This document shows, one piece after another, positions 35,601 to 46,442 of a DNA stretch of 64,000 bases. Where the stretch lies: assembly GCA_037952775.1 (NCBI GenBank), contig JBANAY010000003.1, forward strand, positions 8,804,001 to 8,868,000, given 5' to 3'. The notes under the pieces were generated by a model. The model was not told the DNA's origin. It saw only the letters and a program-made list of their open reading frames with translations, and did no database searches. Both the position numbers and the translations under genes were made by a program. The DNA comes from Clonostachys chloroleuca (taxonomy: Eukaryota; Ascomycota; Sordariomycetes; Hypocreales; Bionectriaceae). Numbering within the stretch: position 1 is the first letter of the stretch; the number at the start of each line of letters is the position of its first letter.

Positions 35601-37058
35601 GGAGACTGAGAAGGATGCGCTGTCCCAACTCTACCTCGCTCAATCCACCAGGCTTCGTCAAACTGTGTCACATATTTTCGGCATAGAGCGTCTTTTTAGG
35701 GAATCCATCAAAGATGTCGAGTTAGAGTCTCTCATGGAGATTCTCAATTCAAGACCCAAGAAGGCAAAATTAATCGATAATCTGAAACATCAAGAAGGAG
35801 TCGCGGGCTATTCCCTAGGCTTGAAGAAACTGGAAGGACAGAAGGCCAACGTATTTGGCGGTTCATTTGCCCTCACAAACTTTCTCAGGATGTCTCGAAA
35901 TGAGATTAAGGCACGAAGCAAGAGTGGCCGATGCCTGATTTGCAACAAAGATGATATGCCCAAGGAGCCTATGAAGAGCTATCCCGTGAGTGTATTTCCA
36001 CCCAAGGCATACTCCTCCCAATTGCTAACCTTCGAAGTGTGGGCATATTTATTGCATGAAATGTCTTTGTGACTTGGTTTACGCAGAACGTGAACATGGG
36101 GTAAGCTTTGTCAATCCGCCAAGAAATAAATACGCATAACGATTGCTGATGAAAACCCTCAGATTAAATGTCTGCACGCGAGTTGCACACAGCCCCTCAC
36201 GGTAGGAAATGCTGTCGAGATTTTTGACGGCATCATAACCAAGGCCAAAGAAGACAAGGACTATAAGGAGCCAGGCGAGGACAGCGTTGGCGCACGGATC
36301 GCCAGGAAGAAGGAAGCCAATGGTTTTTTTACCGCAACTTCCTTGAAACCCAAACTTTTCGAGATCCCCCCCAGCACAAAGCTGACTGCAGCCTTGTCCG
36401 TGATCTTGACATGGCAGGAGAATCACCCAGATGACAAGATTTTAGGTATGTGCTAGATATGAAGATGAACCCATTTGTGGTGTTCGACTGACTTTTGGAA
36501 CCGTTTAGTTTTCACCCAGTTTGTTATGTCTGGAAAGATCCTGGGCTATATGCTGAGCCAGCTCGGGATGCAGTTTCTCTATCTTTACGGCAGTATCGAT
36601 GACCGCGGGCGAAAAAAGGCCATTAAAGCTTTCAAGGAAGAACAGGAGAAGAAGATAATGGTGAGAAGAAGATGTGGCCCTCCTTTGTTGGTGAGCTTCG
36701 CTAACATTTCCATCTCTAGATCATCGGGCTGAAGTGCGGTGGTCAAGCGTTGAACCTGACAGCAGCCAACCGAGTTATACTTGTCGACCCCTGGTGGAAC
36801 AACGTCCAAGAGAATCAGGCCTTTGGTCGCGTATGGAGACATGGACAAACTAAGGAGACGCATTTGGTTCGCATATGGGCAAACGTGCCCGTGGATCATT
36901 GTATTTTCAAGCTCCAGAACGACAAGGCAATCGCAGTGGACTATGCTCTGCAGGATGATAACCACAAGCCTGCAGTCCTGGATGACGGAAGGCTGCAGAA
37001 ACTCTTCGCACCCATCCAGAGAGTGAAACCGAAGGTGGCAAAGCAGAAGAAGAAGTAA
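32661..37058 (+). CDS. SNF2 ATPase with RING finger, ULS1/RAD5 type, 1246 aa
   Basis: Eleven exons fit in phase: 32661-34600, 34674-34867, 34915-34992, 35053-35132, 35196-35248, 35317-35421, 35532-35985, 36038-36100, 36163-36445, 36509-36660 and 36720-37058. The N-terminal ~430 residues are acidic and contain five tandem 28-residue units (64-203); YITIDDEDDD at 6-15 looks like a SUMO-interacting motif. SNF2 lobe 1 has GDEMGMGKT (Lys573), DEAH (700-703) and WCLSGTP; lobe 2 has VFTQF and QAFGRVWRHGQT. A C3HC4 RING lies between the lobes (Cys951, 954, 969, His971, Cys974, 977, 992, 997). This is the architecture of Rad5, Rad16 and Uls1; there is no HIRAN domain in view, so a Uls1-like SUMO-targeted translocase/E3 is my inference. 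Homopolymers C6 (34984-34989) and C7 (36366-36372) are intact here. Confidence 0.92.
32850..33269 (+). repeat. Five tandem 84-bp (28-aa) coding repeats
   Basis: Units start at residues 64, 92, 120, 148 and 176 of the SNF2-RING protein with an exact 28-residue period. Shared positions include an Asp at unit position 7 and a Glu-rich second half; three units begin VDQAMSD, VDQTMPD or PDQAMSD. The units are degenerate, the first and last most so. Confidence 0.8.
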
Positions 37059-37341
37059 AATACCGTGAACTCAGAACAGAAGAGCGGTTAAGCCAAGGAC
37101 ATGTCATCGCCACTAAACGGTGCGCTCTTGGCTTCTGGGGCCGGCATACATCCAATCTGGCCCCTGAAGCTTTATTTATGCCATCCAGTAGAGCCATGCC
37201 TTAGCTAAATCGCCGACCTTGTTCGAGAATAGCGGAGGATCGAGATGCAACACTAGGTTTCGGCGTTGGGAAGTACTTGAAATTACGGATTCTATTGGTT
37301 AGATGCGGTTAAAATGAACGGGGTCCTTCAGGGAATTTTTC

Positions 37342-37379
<38 letters not shown>

Positions 37380-37885
37380 TAAAATTCGCAAGGAACCAAG
37401 CTCTCTTGCAAGATCTTTTCGATGGATCGCACAACAATACTGCTAACTTGCTTCGTTACTTGGGAGTGGCTGGGACGATATCTTCGCAAATAAGGCATAA
37501 GAGATCGGCGGGTATTATCGGTACAAGGGGTTAGAGATGAAAACTAAATCTGGGTGGAAATGAATCAAAAGCAACTGAATAGTTAAACTACATCCCATTT
37601 TAATTGCGGAATCTGCATGTGATTCCAACTCCGGAGGCAGGAGTCGAGTCCTCGAGATCAGCGACGCGTAAAGTATGTGGCCCAAGCTCCATCCACTTGT
37701 ATCTCGCCAAATAACCCACCCACAAGCTTTCTTGACAGCTTGCCGCCGATGAGCTTTTGATATCTGCCAACCCTGGGACCTACACGAATAGGCCCATCCC
37801 CTGCTTCGAACTTCAATGAGCAGTTCTTTCTCCTGAATTTTTCAACCGCCGAGTCCCGCTCGAGCGTCTTCCTTCCCCGATCACG
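37059..37885. other. Spacer between SNF2-RING gene and SDR
   Basis: No coding region is supported. The stretch contains a TTTTC repeat running into T18 at 37336-37380. Confidence 0.45.
37336..37380. repeat. TTTTC/poly-T microsatellite
   Basis: Several CTTTT units pass into a T18 run. This is a simple pyrimidine repeat in the 3' region of the SNF2-RING gene. Confidence 0.8.
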
Positions 37886-39193
37886 ATGCCCCTCCCTTTC
37901 GCCTACGAAATCGTCGTCAATGGCCCTCCCGACTGGCTTCGCAAGCATGCCTTCACGATCCTCTACTCGGCCATCGCCGTAGCCACCCTCGTGCTGCTGA
38001 AGCTCTACACATCCGGCCGCACCAACCTATCCGACCGCAACCTCCACGGCAAGGTCGTGCTAATAACTGGCGGAACCTCCGGGATAGGCTCGCGCGTCGC
38101 ACATCATCTCGCCTCCCGCGGCGCACAGCTGGTTCTCCTCACGCAGACCCCCGTCTCCGATCCTTTCCTCGTCGAGTACATCCAGGACCTACGAGACCGG
38201 TACCGCAACCAGCTCATCTACGCCGAGCAGGTTGACCTCTCGAGCCTACACAGTATTCGAAAATTTGCTACGAAATGGATCGACAATGCGCCGCCCAGGC
38301 GGCTCGACATGATTGTCCTCTGTGCGGCGACCATGACGGCCCCCAATGGGAAGAGGAAGGAGACGGCAGAGGGGATCGAGGAGACGTGGATGGTTAATTT
38401 TCTGGCCAACTTCCACTTGCTGGGTATACTCAGCCCGGCTCTCCGGGCACAACCTGTCGATCGTGATGTTCGCATTGTCATCGCCTCGTGCTCTTCCTAC
38501 ATTGGATCGATCTCCCTGAAGGAAACCTTTGACGAGAGCAACTGGACCCCTGGCATGGCCTACGCCCGCAGTAAACTAGCACTGCTGTGTTTCGGCCGTG
38601 CTTTTCAGAAGCACCTGGACTCCTACAAACGACCCGATGGTCTCCCTATGAGGGCAAGAGTTATCTTCGCCGATCCGGGCTTCTGCCGTACCCCGGGCAC
38701 TCTCAGATGGATTACCCGGGGCTCACTTTTCGGCCTCGCACTCTATCTAGGAGCTTACTTTGTCCCCTGGTTCCTGCTCAAATCAGCAAACCAGGGCGCC
38801 CAATCTTTTCTCTACGCTTCTATGGAAGAGGGTCTCGGCAGAGGTGAAGGTGCAAAGTTGATCAAGGAGTGTCAGGAGGTAGATTTTGCTCGTTCAGAAG
38901 TCAGGGACGAGGAGGTGGCGAAGAAGCTTTGGGAGGAGAGCGATGCGTTGATTGAGAAGGTGGAAAAGGCCGCGGCGAAGAAGAGAGCTTCGGAAAAGGT
39001 CAAAGAGACCAAGTCTGCCGAGGCAAAAGAAGACCAGGAGAGGGCAGAGGAGATCGAGAGCTTGATGAGCGCTATCAGGAAGGGCAAGGCCAAGGAGGCT
39101 GAGAAGCAGAAGGCGAACAAGAACAACACTAGTAACGAGACCGGAAAGGCTGACGGTTCAGGAAAAGCCAACAAAAGGAAGAGCAAGAAATAA
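37886..39193 (+). CDS. Membrane-anchored short-chain dehydrogenase, 435 aa
   Basis: This is an intronless SDR. A hydrophobic helix at about 22-41 precedes the Rossmann motif TGGTSGIG (61-68). The catalytic pair is Tyr226 and Lys230 in YARSK, with a Ser-rich SCSS segment at about 201-204. A second hydrophobic stretch (about 280-298) follows. After residue 310 comes an unusual ~100-residue tail of Lys/Glu/Ala-rich helix and a Lys/Asn-rich end, probably a coiled coil with basic patches. The layout suggests a protein bound to ER or lipid-droplet membrane, similar in style to the yeast Env9/retinol-dehydrogenase-like SDRs; the substrate is not known. The start ATG at 37886 is the first that includes the membrane anchor. 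Confidence 0.9.
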   Translation: MPLPFAYEIVVNGPPDWLRKHAFTILYSAIAVATLVLLKLYTSGRTNLSDRNLHGKVVLITGGTSGIGSRVAHHLASRGAQLVLLTQTPVSDPFLVEYIQDLRDRYRNQLIYAEQVDLSSLHSIRKFATKWIDNAPPRRLDMIVLCAATMTAPNGKRKETAEGIEETWMVNFLANFHLLGILSPALRAQPVDRDVRIVIASCSSYIGSISLKETFDESNWTPGMAYARSKLALLCFGRAFQKHLDSYKRPDGLPMRARVIFADPGFCRTPGTLRWITRGSLFGLALYLGAYFVPWFLLKSANQGAQSFLYASMEEGLGRGEGAKLIKECQEVDFARSEVRDEEVAKKLWEESDALIEKVEKAAAKKRASEKVKETKSAEAKEDQERAEEIESLMSAIRKGKAKEAEKQKANKNNTSNETGKADGSGKANKRKSKK

Positions 39194-40503
39194 TACCAAC
39201 GATTTAGCACACGGGAACGGATAGACAAAAGAAATAGAACGCCATTGAGTTACGATGACAGCGCAGGCTCCTTTCACATGTTCCCCTCACACATACTGTA
39301 GCAATTGGCTGGCGGGTATACCAGGGCCGCCTTTCTTTTATGACGGTCAACCAGCCGAGGCACGAACTCCACATCACCATTTCGTTAATTCTCCTTACCC
39401 CAGGAAATAGTGACTCGGCCCTGTAGATTAGTCATCGCTCATGACGCAAGATAGGCATTGATTCCGTCTCGACGGCGATTAGGCCGATGGCCGACACAAA
39501 AGAAATACGGGAGCTTAGCACACGAGCTTCCTGTCTCATGCTTCTCTACCTTGTCTCCCTAGCTCTTTAATGCCTTCAGGTACTCTCATCTCGCCGTCAT
39601 GGGCCTCAGCTGCTACTCGGATCACACACCGGCCATGAGGCCAATGAATACGCTAGCTCCTCAACCTCACAACGCGACCACGATGCATCCTGCATTCTTC
39701 ACAGATCGCTTGCGCAGGTCCCCCTTTGCCGGCATCTCAGGCACTGCCACCCACAGCCCCGTCACCTTCGGATATTCCTACCAAGAGACCATGAAAACAG
39801 GCCCAACCTTCAAATTATGAGTGGTCGGAACTTGTTCGTAACTCAAGGCCGTCGAATGAGGGGCCAACCTTCCGACGGGCAAGTCTAGCCGATATGAATT
39901 TGGGCCGAAAAAAGAAATGAGCTGTGGCGGTATCGGATAGTTTCCATACTGGATTAGGGACAGGGCTGGTGGATTTCTTGCAAAGGTTGCCATGATTTAC
40001 GCATATTGATCCTATCTACCTAGGTGGACGAGGACAGAGAAAAGCGGGATGAGAGCGAGGGAGGCCCTTCAATGGGCTGGTGTTATTATTTTATATTCTT
40101 TCAAGCCAGTCTTCTTGCCAGGTTGGACATGACATATTAATTTTCTGCAGCTCAAGCAGTACGCTTGCTTTGCAGTTAGCATGAGCATCTGGGCAGACAA
40201 TGCACTGCCAGAATTTCAGTGTTTTACGGAATGAAATTGTTTGCTGCGGTATACAGAGAGGATGAGGGCCTAGCCTCAATGAACAAAAGAGAGTTGCGCC
40301 TTAGAAATACATGCGTCGACGAATCCCACCAGGAACCCAAAAGAGCCCACCCAAGAGTTGCATATACCAATCCCACCCCGATACTGATCGCTCTTACTGT
40401 CCTTCCATTGATACTTCTTCGCCCGAGCTTCCCTGAACCGAATTTCCCTGCGTTATAAAGCAAATCGCGTCAACTGGGTTTCCAACTTCGACCCAATACT
40501 GGC
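39194..40503. other. Convergent spacer SDR/R-SNARE
   Basis: This 1.3 kb interval holds the two 3' UTRs and one weak small frame at 39599-39820. Nothing else is supported. Confidence 0.4.
39599..39820 (+). CDS. Possible small protein, 73 aa
   Basis: A frame with an ATG in good context (GTCATGGG) encodes 73 residues containing HPAFFTDRLRRSPFAG followed by a Thr/Ser-rich end. Composition is protein-like and the frame is closed on both sides by stops. I recognise no family. It could be a genuine small fungal gene or a chance frame in the convergent spacer. Confidence 0.35.
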   Translation: MGLSCYSDHTPAMRPMNTLAPQPHNATTMHPAFFTDRLRRSPFAGISGTATHSPVTFGYSYQETMKTGPTFKL

Positions 40504-41272
40504 TTAGTTCTTGAGAGCAACAACCAATCCTAAAATGATGAGAATGACAACAAGGGCAAGGAGAGCCATGAGCTTGACGTTCTTCCACCACATCTGGCGC
40601 TTAAGGCCCCGGCTCCGTACGCGGAAGTCCCGCGCGCTCCCACCAAGCCTGTCCGTCTTGTCCACCAGGAGATCCAGGCGCTCCCCCTCTCCAGCAGACT
40701 CTCGATGTTCTTGGTCATGATGCCCCTGACGTCGTCAATCTCGCGCTTCGCGTTCGATCGCATCCTCCTGCCCGCTGGCCGTGGTGCCGTAGTCTACCAT
40801 CAGGTTCTTCAGCTCTCCGTTGAAGGAGGCTGCGCCGTAGTTTGGCATGTCGGCAAAGTATGAGCCGACGGGGAACTGGGCGAAGAAGCGCTTGCGGACC
40901 TCGAAGAGGAAGCCAAAGGGGACGCGACGGCCGAGGGACGAGTCGGCGATGACGAGGAAGGTCAGGCCGCCGGCGCCGTTCTGGTCGGCATGATCGGCAA
41001 AGGACTCGGCGACGTAGTGGATCTGGTGCTGACCGTGGGTGTAGGTGAGCTTCTGCGCGGTCGTGTGCTCGATCTTGGGCAGGATGAGAGATGCGAGGGA
41101 GGAGGTCTTTGATGACGCCGAGGTCGTGCATTCGGAGAGGATGGTGGTGTGGTGAGCAATACAGGCGCTACAGACACCAGGAGAATTAGTATAACAGTTC
41201 TTGTAGAATGCGACAGCAATAGGAGGAAAACATACTATAGGAGGGGGTAGAAGGGGATGATGACGAAGCCAT
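40504..41272 (-). CDS. NYV1: Longin R-SNARE (VAMP7/Nyv1 type), frame broken three times
   Basis: R-SNAREs of this group drive fusion at the vacuole/endosome. Exons (minus strand) are 41272-41236 and 41167-40504. The protein has an N-terminal longin domain (ACIAHHTTIL, then GGLTFLVIAD), an R-SNARE helix (ESLLERGERLDLLVDKTDRLGG), a WWKN juxtamembrane motif and a C-terminal membrane anchor. Three lesions block the frame: C5 for C6 at 41243-41247 in exon 1, two bases missing (or one extra) in CGCG at 40749-40752, and G5 for G6 (coding strand) at 40683-40687. With these bases the product is ~234 aa and the exon 1 junction reads LLY-ACIA, as expected for a longin start. Sequencing error is more likely than decay, since the rest of the protein is well kept. 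Confidence 0.85.
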
Positions 41273-41842
41273 GGCTGCGATGTGGGATGGACGCTATACG
41301 TCAAAAGGGTGTTGTTGGATTTTCTGGAGTCGGGCGCAATCAGGCTTCACTCATTCAACAGCAAAGGTGAGGCAGGGTCCAATCAATCAAGCATCAAAAA
41401 GCAAAGGGATAAAGAATGGAAGCAGGCCCGAAACATTTGTAGGAGACGGTTGCCGAAGAGTAATTGGGTGCCTGGATGGTATGATGCATCGAGATGCGAC
41501 GCCTAAACTCAGCGATTACACCAATCAGCTATCTTACGTCATCAACTTCTTCACATGGTGATGCATCAATCAGTTTCAGCGAGTCTCTGATCGGCGAAAG
41601 GTTCGACCGACGATTTCTAGTGTCGCCTTGCCTCTATAGCGTTGATGCATCTCATTGGCGCGCGGCAGCCAACAGGGTCCGTGGACCCAGAAAAAAAGTC
41701 GGCCAAGTTAGGCTCATACAACACGGTGATGCTTTGAATTTCTCTGGTTGATGAAGGCAGTCACCCGTTGCTATATGGTTTTGATTTGTTTCACATTTCT
41801 TCTTCCCTAGAATATGGTGCCAAATCCATTTCTTTTTCTGTA
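41273..41842. promoter_or_regulatory. Shared divergent promoter region NYV1/SUV3
   Basis: These 570 bp separate the start codons of two divergently transcribed conserved genes, so both promoters and leaders must lie here. No specific element is claimed. A 96-codon plus-strand frame at 41271 is not supported as a gene. Confidence 0.5.
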
Positions 41843-44273
41843 ATGAGAAGTCTGCGAACTCCGAGGGCCCTGGAGGCTCCAGCATGTCGCCGATACATTT
41901 CATCAACGCCATTGACTTGCCTGCATGCCAGTTCACCAAATTATCGAGGGAAGGAGCAGACAACGAAACCTAGTCGAGGAAGGGCCCAAAAGAAGCCTGC
42001 GCCATGGATTCAGGATGTTGTCAGTGGTCACAGGCCCAAGGTCGATGCAAGGCTTCATGATCGTGAAAAGCATCATTCGGTAATGATGGCATGCACCCTG
42101 TCGGTTTCACACCTAAAGATGACTAACATACAACCTTACAGGAGAATCAGGTCCATGACCCAAGAACAAGACTACGGGTGCCTATTGAAGGCAAGCTTGC
42201 AAAGCACCATGCACTCCTTAGGAAGACCGTCTTGGCCCGTCTCCAAGACGTGCTAAATGACCTTACCCGTTCTGAGCAGTCAGGCGGTGATGCCGGCAAG
42301 GAGCGACTGCAGCAGGAGGCCATCTTGTTCATGAACTCCATTGATAATGCTTTCCTTCTCGCACAGCAAAACATCACTCGCAAGGATAAGAATCCCCTGT
42401 TTTGGAACCTGCGAGATGCCTTTATCCAGGGTCACAACAAGGCCCTCATCGGCGAGGTCCGTTATGCGTTCCAGTCCTTCATGGTTCGGAATCGCTTCTC
42501 CCGCGGCATGGACAAGTGCCAGAAGAACCTGCTTGACTTCAGATTTCCTCAAGAGTGGCTACCAGGAACACGAGAGATGCAGCGGACCATCCATGTCCAC
42601 GTCGGCCCGACCAACTCAGGAAAGACATACAATGCGCTCAAGGCTCTAGAAAACGCAAAGAGTGGTGTCTACGCCGGGCCATTGCGATTGTTGGCTACCG
42701 AGGTGTATCACCGACTTACGGCCAAGGGCCTGCCTTGTGCCCTGATCACCGGTGAAGAGGTCAGGTTACCCGATACCACAGACCAATACTTTTCGAGTTG
42801 TACCGTGGAGATGGTGCCTCTCAATGGGAGGGTTGATGTCGCCGTCATTGATGAGATTCAGATGATCGGTGACTCGGAGCGCGGCAATGCATGGACGATG
42901 GCTTTTCTTGGTATCCAAGCAAAGGAAATGCACGTGTGCGGCGAAGAACGAGCCGTGAAGCTTATAGAGTCTCTATGTGCAAGCATCGGTGACAAATGTA
43001 TCGTGCACCGGTATGAAAGATTAAGTCCCCTCGCTACAATGGATGATGCCTTGGGCGGTGATCTCTCTCAACTCGAAAAAGGAGACTGCGTCGTCGCCTT
43101 CAGTCGCCTTTCCCTGCACACCCTGAAACGGAGTATTGAGAGACACACGGGACGACGGTGTGCCATCGTCTACGGTTCACTCCCCCGGAAGTTCGTGTCC
43201 AGCAAGCAGCTCTTTTCAATGACCCAGACAACGACTATGACTACATTGTTGCTAGCGATGCTATCGGGATGGGCCTTAACCTTGAGATTCGCCGTGTGAT
43301 TATGGAGTCGATCTTCAAGTTTGACGGAGCCCAGAACCGCACTCTTTCAGACCCGGAAATCAAGCAAATCGGCGGGCGAGCTGGACGTTTTCGAACAGCC
43401 AGCCGACCTAGCGCCGAGAATGAGAGTTCACAGGGAGGGCTTGTTACAACGATGGACTACGACGATCTAGTCAGGGTCCAGGACGCATTCTCGAAGCACG
43501 TCCCGGACATCGAACACGCCTATATCGAGGCTCCTCCAGGCATCATTGAACGATTTGCCTCATACTACCCACCCGAGACACCGCTCTCCTTTCTTTTAAT
43601 GCGAATACGGACTGCGGCCGCGATAGGGGAGCAATATAAACTGAGTCTTCCGAACGACAGGATCCAACTTGCCGACCTTATATCGGAATTTCCCCTTACC
43701 ATCTGTGACAAGCTCACATTATGTTTCGTCCCGACCAGACTCTCGTCCGAACGAGGCCCCATGGTTATCCGCGCGATGGCCAAGATTTTGGCAACCAACG
43801 CTCCTGGAGATCTCCTCTCCATCAAGGAGATCCCGCTCGAGTATTTGGATATGGACATGTCGGAGCCTCATAAATACGGGGCGGACTATCTCGAAAAACT
43901 GGAGGAGCTCCATGTTTCCATCAACAGCTATGTGTGGCTCTCTTATCGATTCACTAGTGTGTTCCGCGATCAGGCCCTTGCCTTCCATGTGCGATCGCTG
44001 GTGGAGGAACGACTGATTGATATCTTGGACAAGTTGGATTTCACCGAACAAGCACTGTACAAGAGACGACAGTACGAACGCAGAAAAGCCCAGACGGATC
44101 AAATGAGTCAAGAGATGATGCGACAAGAGATTGAGGATGGGATGATGGAGAATGGATTCCTCCCCGAAGATGAGGTGGCATCAAGATTGGAGGAGTTAGT
44201 AGAGGCGTCTCGTGGAGCGGCGAATGCGAATCGTGGAGCCGAAGATGCGTATCATGGAGCCGAGAGCTCATAA
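41843..44273 (+). CDS. SUV3: Mitochondrial ATP-dependent RNA helicase SUV3, one-base frameshift
   Basis: This is the helicase subunit of the mitochondrial RNA degradosome, acting with a 3'-5' exoribonuclease. Exons are 41843-42079 and 42142-44273. The N-terminus (MRSLRTPRALEAPACRRY) is an Arg-rich mitochondrial presequence. Motifs: GPTNSGKT Walker A, VIDEIQMIGD (DEIQ, not DEAD), and QIGGRAGRF motif VI, all typical of the Suv3 branch of Ski2-like helicases. The frame breaks at 43182-43186, where C5 should be C6; adding one C restores YGSLPPEVRVQQAALFND near residue 426 and gives 789 aa. The C-terminal tail is a short repeat of RGA/HGA-type triplets. The lesion matches those in CHC1, NYV1 and DCL1, so an assembly error is likely. 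Confidence 0.94.
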
Positions 44274-45476
44274 ACCGCGTGGTAGTTCTCCTCTCCCACC
44301 CCCCAACCCCCTCTTCTAAGAAGGATGGGCCGTCTGGGGCATTCGTTTGGTGCTCATCAGGGGAGCATTGATGAATAGTTGACGTGTAGGCGGGCGTTGA
44401 ATATGACATGCATAGGGCTTGTATTATAGTGGAATGTACAGTACCATACTTTTATCCCGCACGCGGCATGTACAATAGAACAAACCAATAGAACAAACCT
44501 GATTTGGAGATGCCACACGATTGCATTGGCATCCAAGTGGCTGAAATAACACATGGCGCACCTAGTAGACACTCTAGCGTTGATTTAGTAGTGAATAAAA
44601 TATCAAGCTGAATATCGTAGAATAACTTATTATTCTCTCATTATCGTGCTTAATATAAAACAAGGTTCCTGCCTTACGTGGCAAGAGCTTTGGTGTGCCA
44701 TGTTTCATTTCAGCTACTTGGCACCATCAACTCCTTCGAGCAAGTTCCAGTGTCAAGACAAACAAAGCTAAAGAGGCATGGAAGTTGGTGGGGTAATTGC
44801 CCCATAGGTACCCCTAGGGTTTCCCATTTTTGGGCGATGTTGGTCCACCGGGAAGGCTAATTTTAGGCTGCACGGGCTCCTGGCAGGTTCCATATTAGAT
44901 GGAATCTACTGCACCTCATCTCACCTACCGCATGGGATGGAAAACCCAACATACCAGGCAGCCGCCCAGATGGTTTGGTATCTGGCACATCGTGATAGAT
45001 CTCTATTGGTACCTAGATTTGGCTGCTCGATCGGCCAGGCAGGCGATCACGGCTCGCGTGAATGGATGGATGTTTACCCTAATGAATTGAAACACCCATG
45101 CGAGTCAGCCCACAGTTGCCTGGGCGCCGGATGTACCTGCCCGTGCCGTAGGTGCTGCCTGTGTCGAGTCTGCCCACCTAAGCTCAGGCGCTGCTGCTGT
45201 AGCGTGCGGCTAAATCAAAGGAAGTTCCCGAGTCAGCCCTCCGCCATGACAATGCTCCTCTGTCCATTCACTGTTTCCACCACGCACATAGAGTTACCAG
45301 AGCATCAGAGGGGCTTCTTTGTCAATGTGGTATCCCGCCAGAATACATTAGCTCCTCTCTGCGCCAACAGCTGAGATTTTCCTCACATTTCATTATCGTC
45401 TTCCGCACCCGTGCCTTGACGACAACCCACTGCGAGACCAGTCCTGGGCTCTCCCAACAGACTGCAGCATTCGACG
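44274..45476. other. Spacer SUV3/phosphatase
   Basis: This 1.2 kb interval has no supported gene. Bases about 44575-44665 are AT-rich, and the rest has ordinary composition. Confidence 0.4.
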
Positions 45477-46442
45477 ATGCCAGCAACTGCCTTCGCATAC
45501 CTCCCAGACCCTCTCATCCCCCTCGACCAACACACCACTACCAAGATGATGACTCACGAGGCCGCCGCCAATGCGCCGTACACAAGACGACCACCGAGCC
45601 CGCCGATGATCCCAGTCCCTGTCTTCACACAACCACAGGCTCCTGGAGCCCCTCGCGGCATCTCCATGTTCCCCTCCTTCGATAATGTCGACTGCAGCCA
45701 GCTCTCTATCCAAGATGTCAAAGCTATCGTCGGAACGCAGCCATACATTGCTCTTGGCTCGGCTGATGGGTGGAGATACGAGCAGCGGCGTAAGGCGCAA
45801 CGCATTCTCGACTTCATTTACCTCGGCCCGATCAATGCAATTCGAGACTTCGACTTTCTCAGAACAGAAGGCATCACTATGGTCATGGTCATCCGAGATT
45901 CGCGCATGACATCGCGCATCTCGAGCCTTGACAGAGCTAGGGAGGAGTTGAACGTTGCCTCGCAGTACGTCGGCGTAGGCTCCCAACAACATCTGATCCA
46001 GGAGCTACCTGACCTAATTCGTCACCTGAATGACCATCTCCTAAAAATGCGTCAGATTTCTCCCAAGTCAGGCAGAGTTCTAGTTGCGTGCGAGACCGGC
46101 AATGATAGGTCTGCCATTGTTGTTGCGGCATACATTATGGCGGTCTTTGGCAAAAGCCTGCGAGACGCTCTCCAGTTCATTAACATGCAGCGTTTCTGCT
46201 GCATCTTCGATGAGGATGCGAAGCGTTTGCTCCTGGCTTGGGAAGACATCATCAAGGCGCGAGGGGCCATTGCCAGAAGCCAATCTGATCAATTCACGGC
46301 CAGCATCCACTCAAAGCGCCGGATCGAAGAGTCTGACGAAACTGATCTCGACAGCGGCTGTCATCTAACTGACCGCGTAAACGACCTTCAGATAGGGGGC
46401 CGGCGAGCCTTTGAGCCGTTTGTGGACCGCGAGATGTCCTAG
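45477..46442 (+). CDS. Dual-specificity-phosphatase-like protein, 321 aa
   Basis: This is an intronless gene. A Pro-rich N-terminal ~60 residues are followed by a phosphatase domain (IYLGP entry strand at about 114-118, helical core) with the P-loop ACETGNDRSA. Nucleophile Cys205 and Arg211 of the C-X5-R signature are present, but the usual His before the Cys is Ala. That His tunes the Cys pKa, so the enzyme may be weak, atypical in substrate, or a STYX-like phospho-binding protein; the retained Cys argues against a dead STYX. The C-terminal tail is hydrophilic. It is likely cytosolic or nuclear and its target is unknown. A second ATG pair at about 45546 is a possible internal start that would leave the domain intact. 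Confidence 0.82.
   Translation: MPATAFAYLPDPLIPLDQHTTTKMMTHEAAANAPYTRRPPSPPMIPVPVFTQPQAPGAPRGISMFPSFDNVDCSQLSIQDVKAIVGTQPYIALGSADGWRYEQRRKAQRILDFIYLGPINAIRDFDFLRTEGITMVMVIRDSRMTSRISSLDRAREELNVASQYVGVGSQQHLIQELPDLIRHLNDHLLKMRQISPKSGRVLVACETGNDRSAIVVAAYIMAVFGKSLRDALQFINMQRFCCIFDEDAKRLLLAWEDIIKARGAIARSQSDQFTASIHSKRRIEESDETDLDSGCHLTDRVNDLQIGGRRAFEPFVDREMS

Noticed and set aside
41271..41561. 96-codon plus-strand frame at the NYV1 start
   Set aside because: Its ATG is the palindromic counterpart of the NYV1 start and the product is not protein-like.
43182..43186. Tiny introns or RNA editing as explanations of the frame breaks
   Set aside because: No GT-AG pair is available at the sites, and fungal A-to-I editing cannot insert bases.
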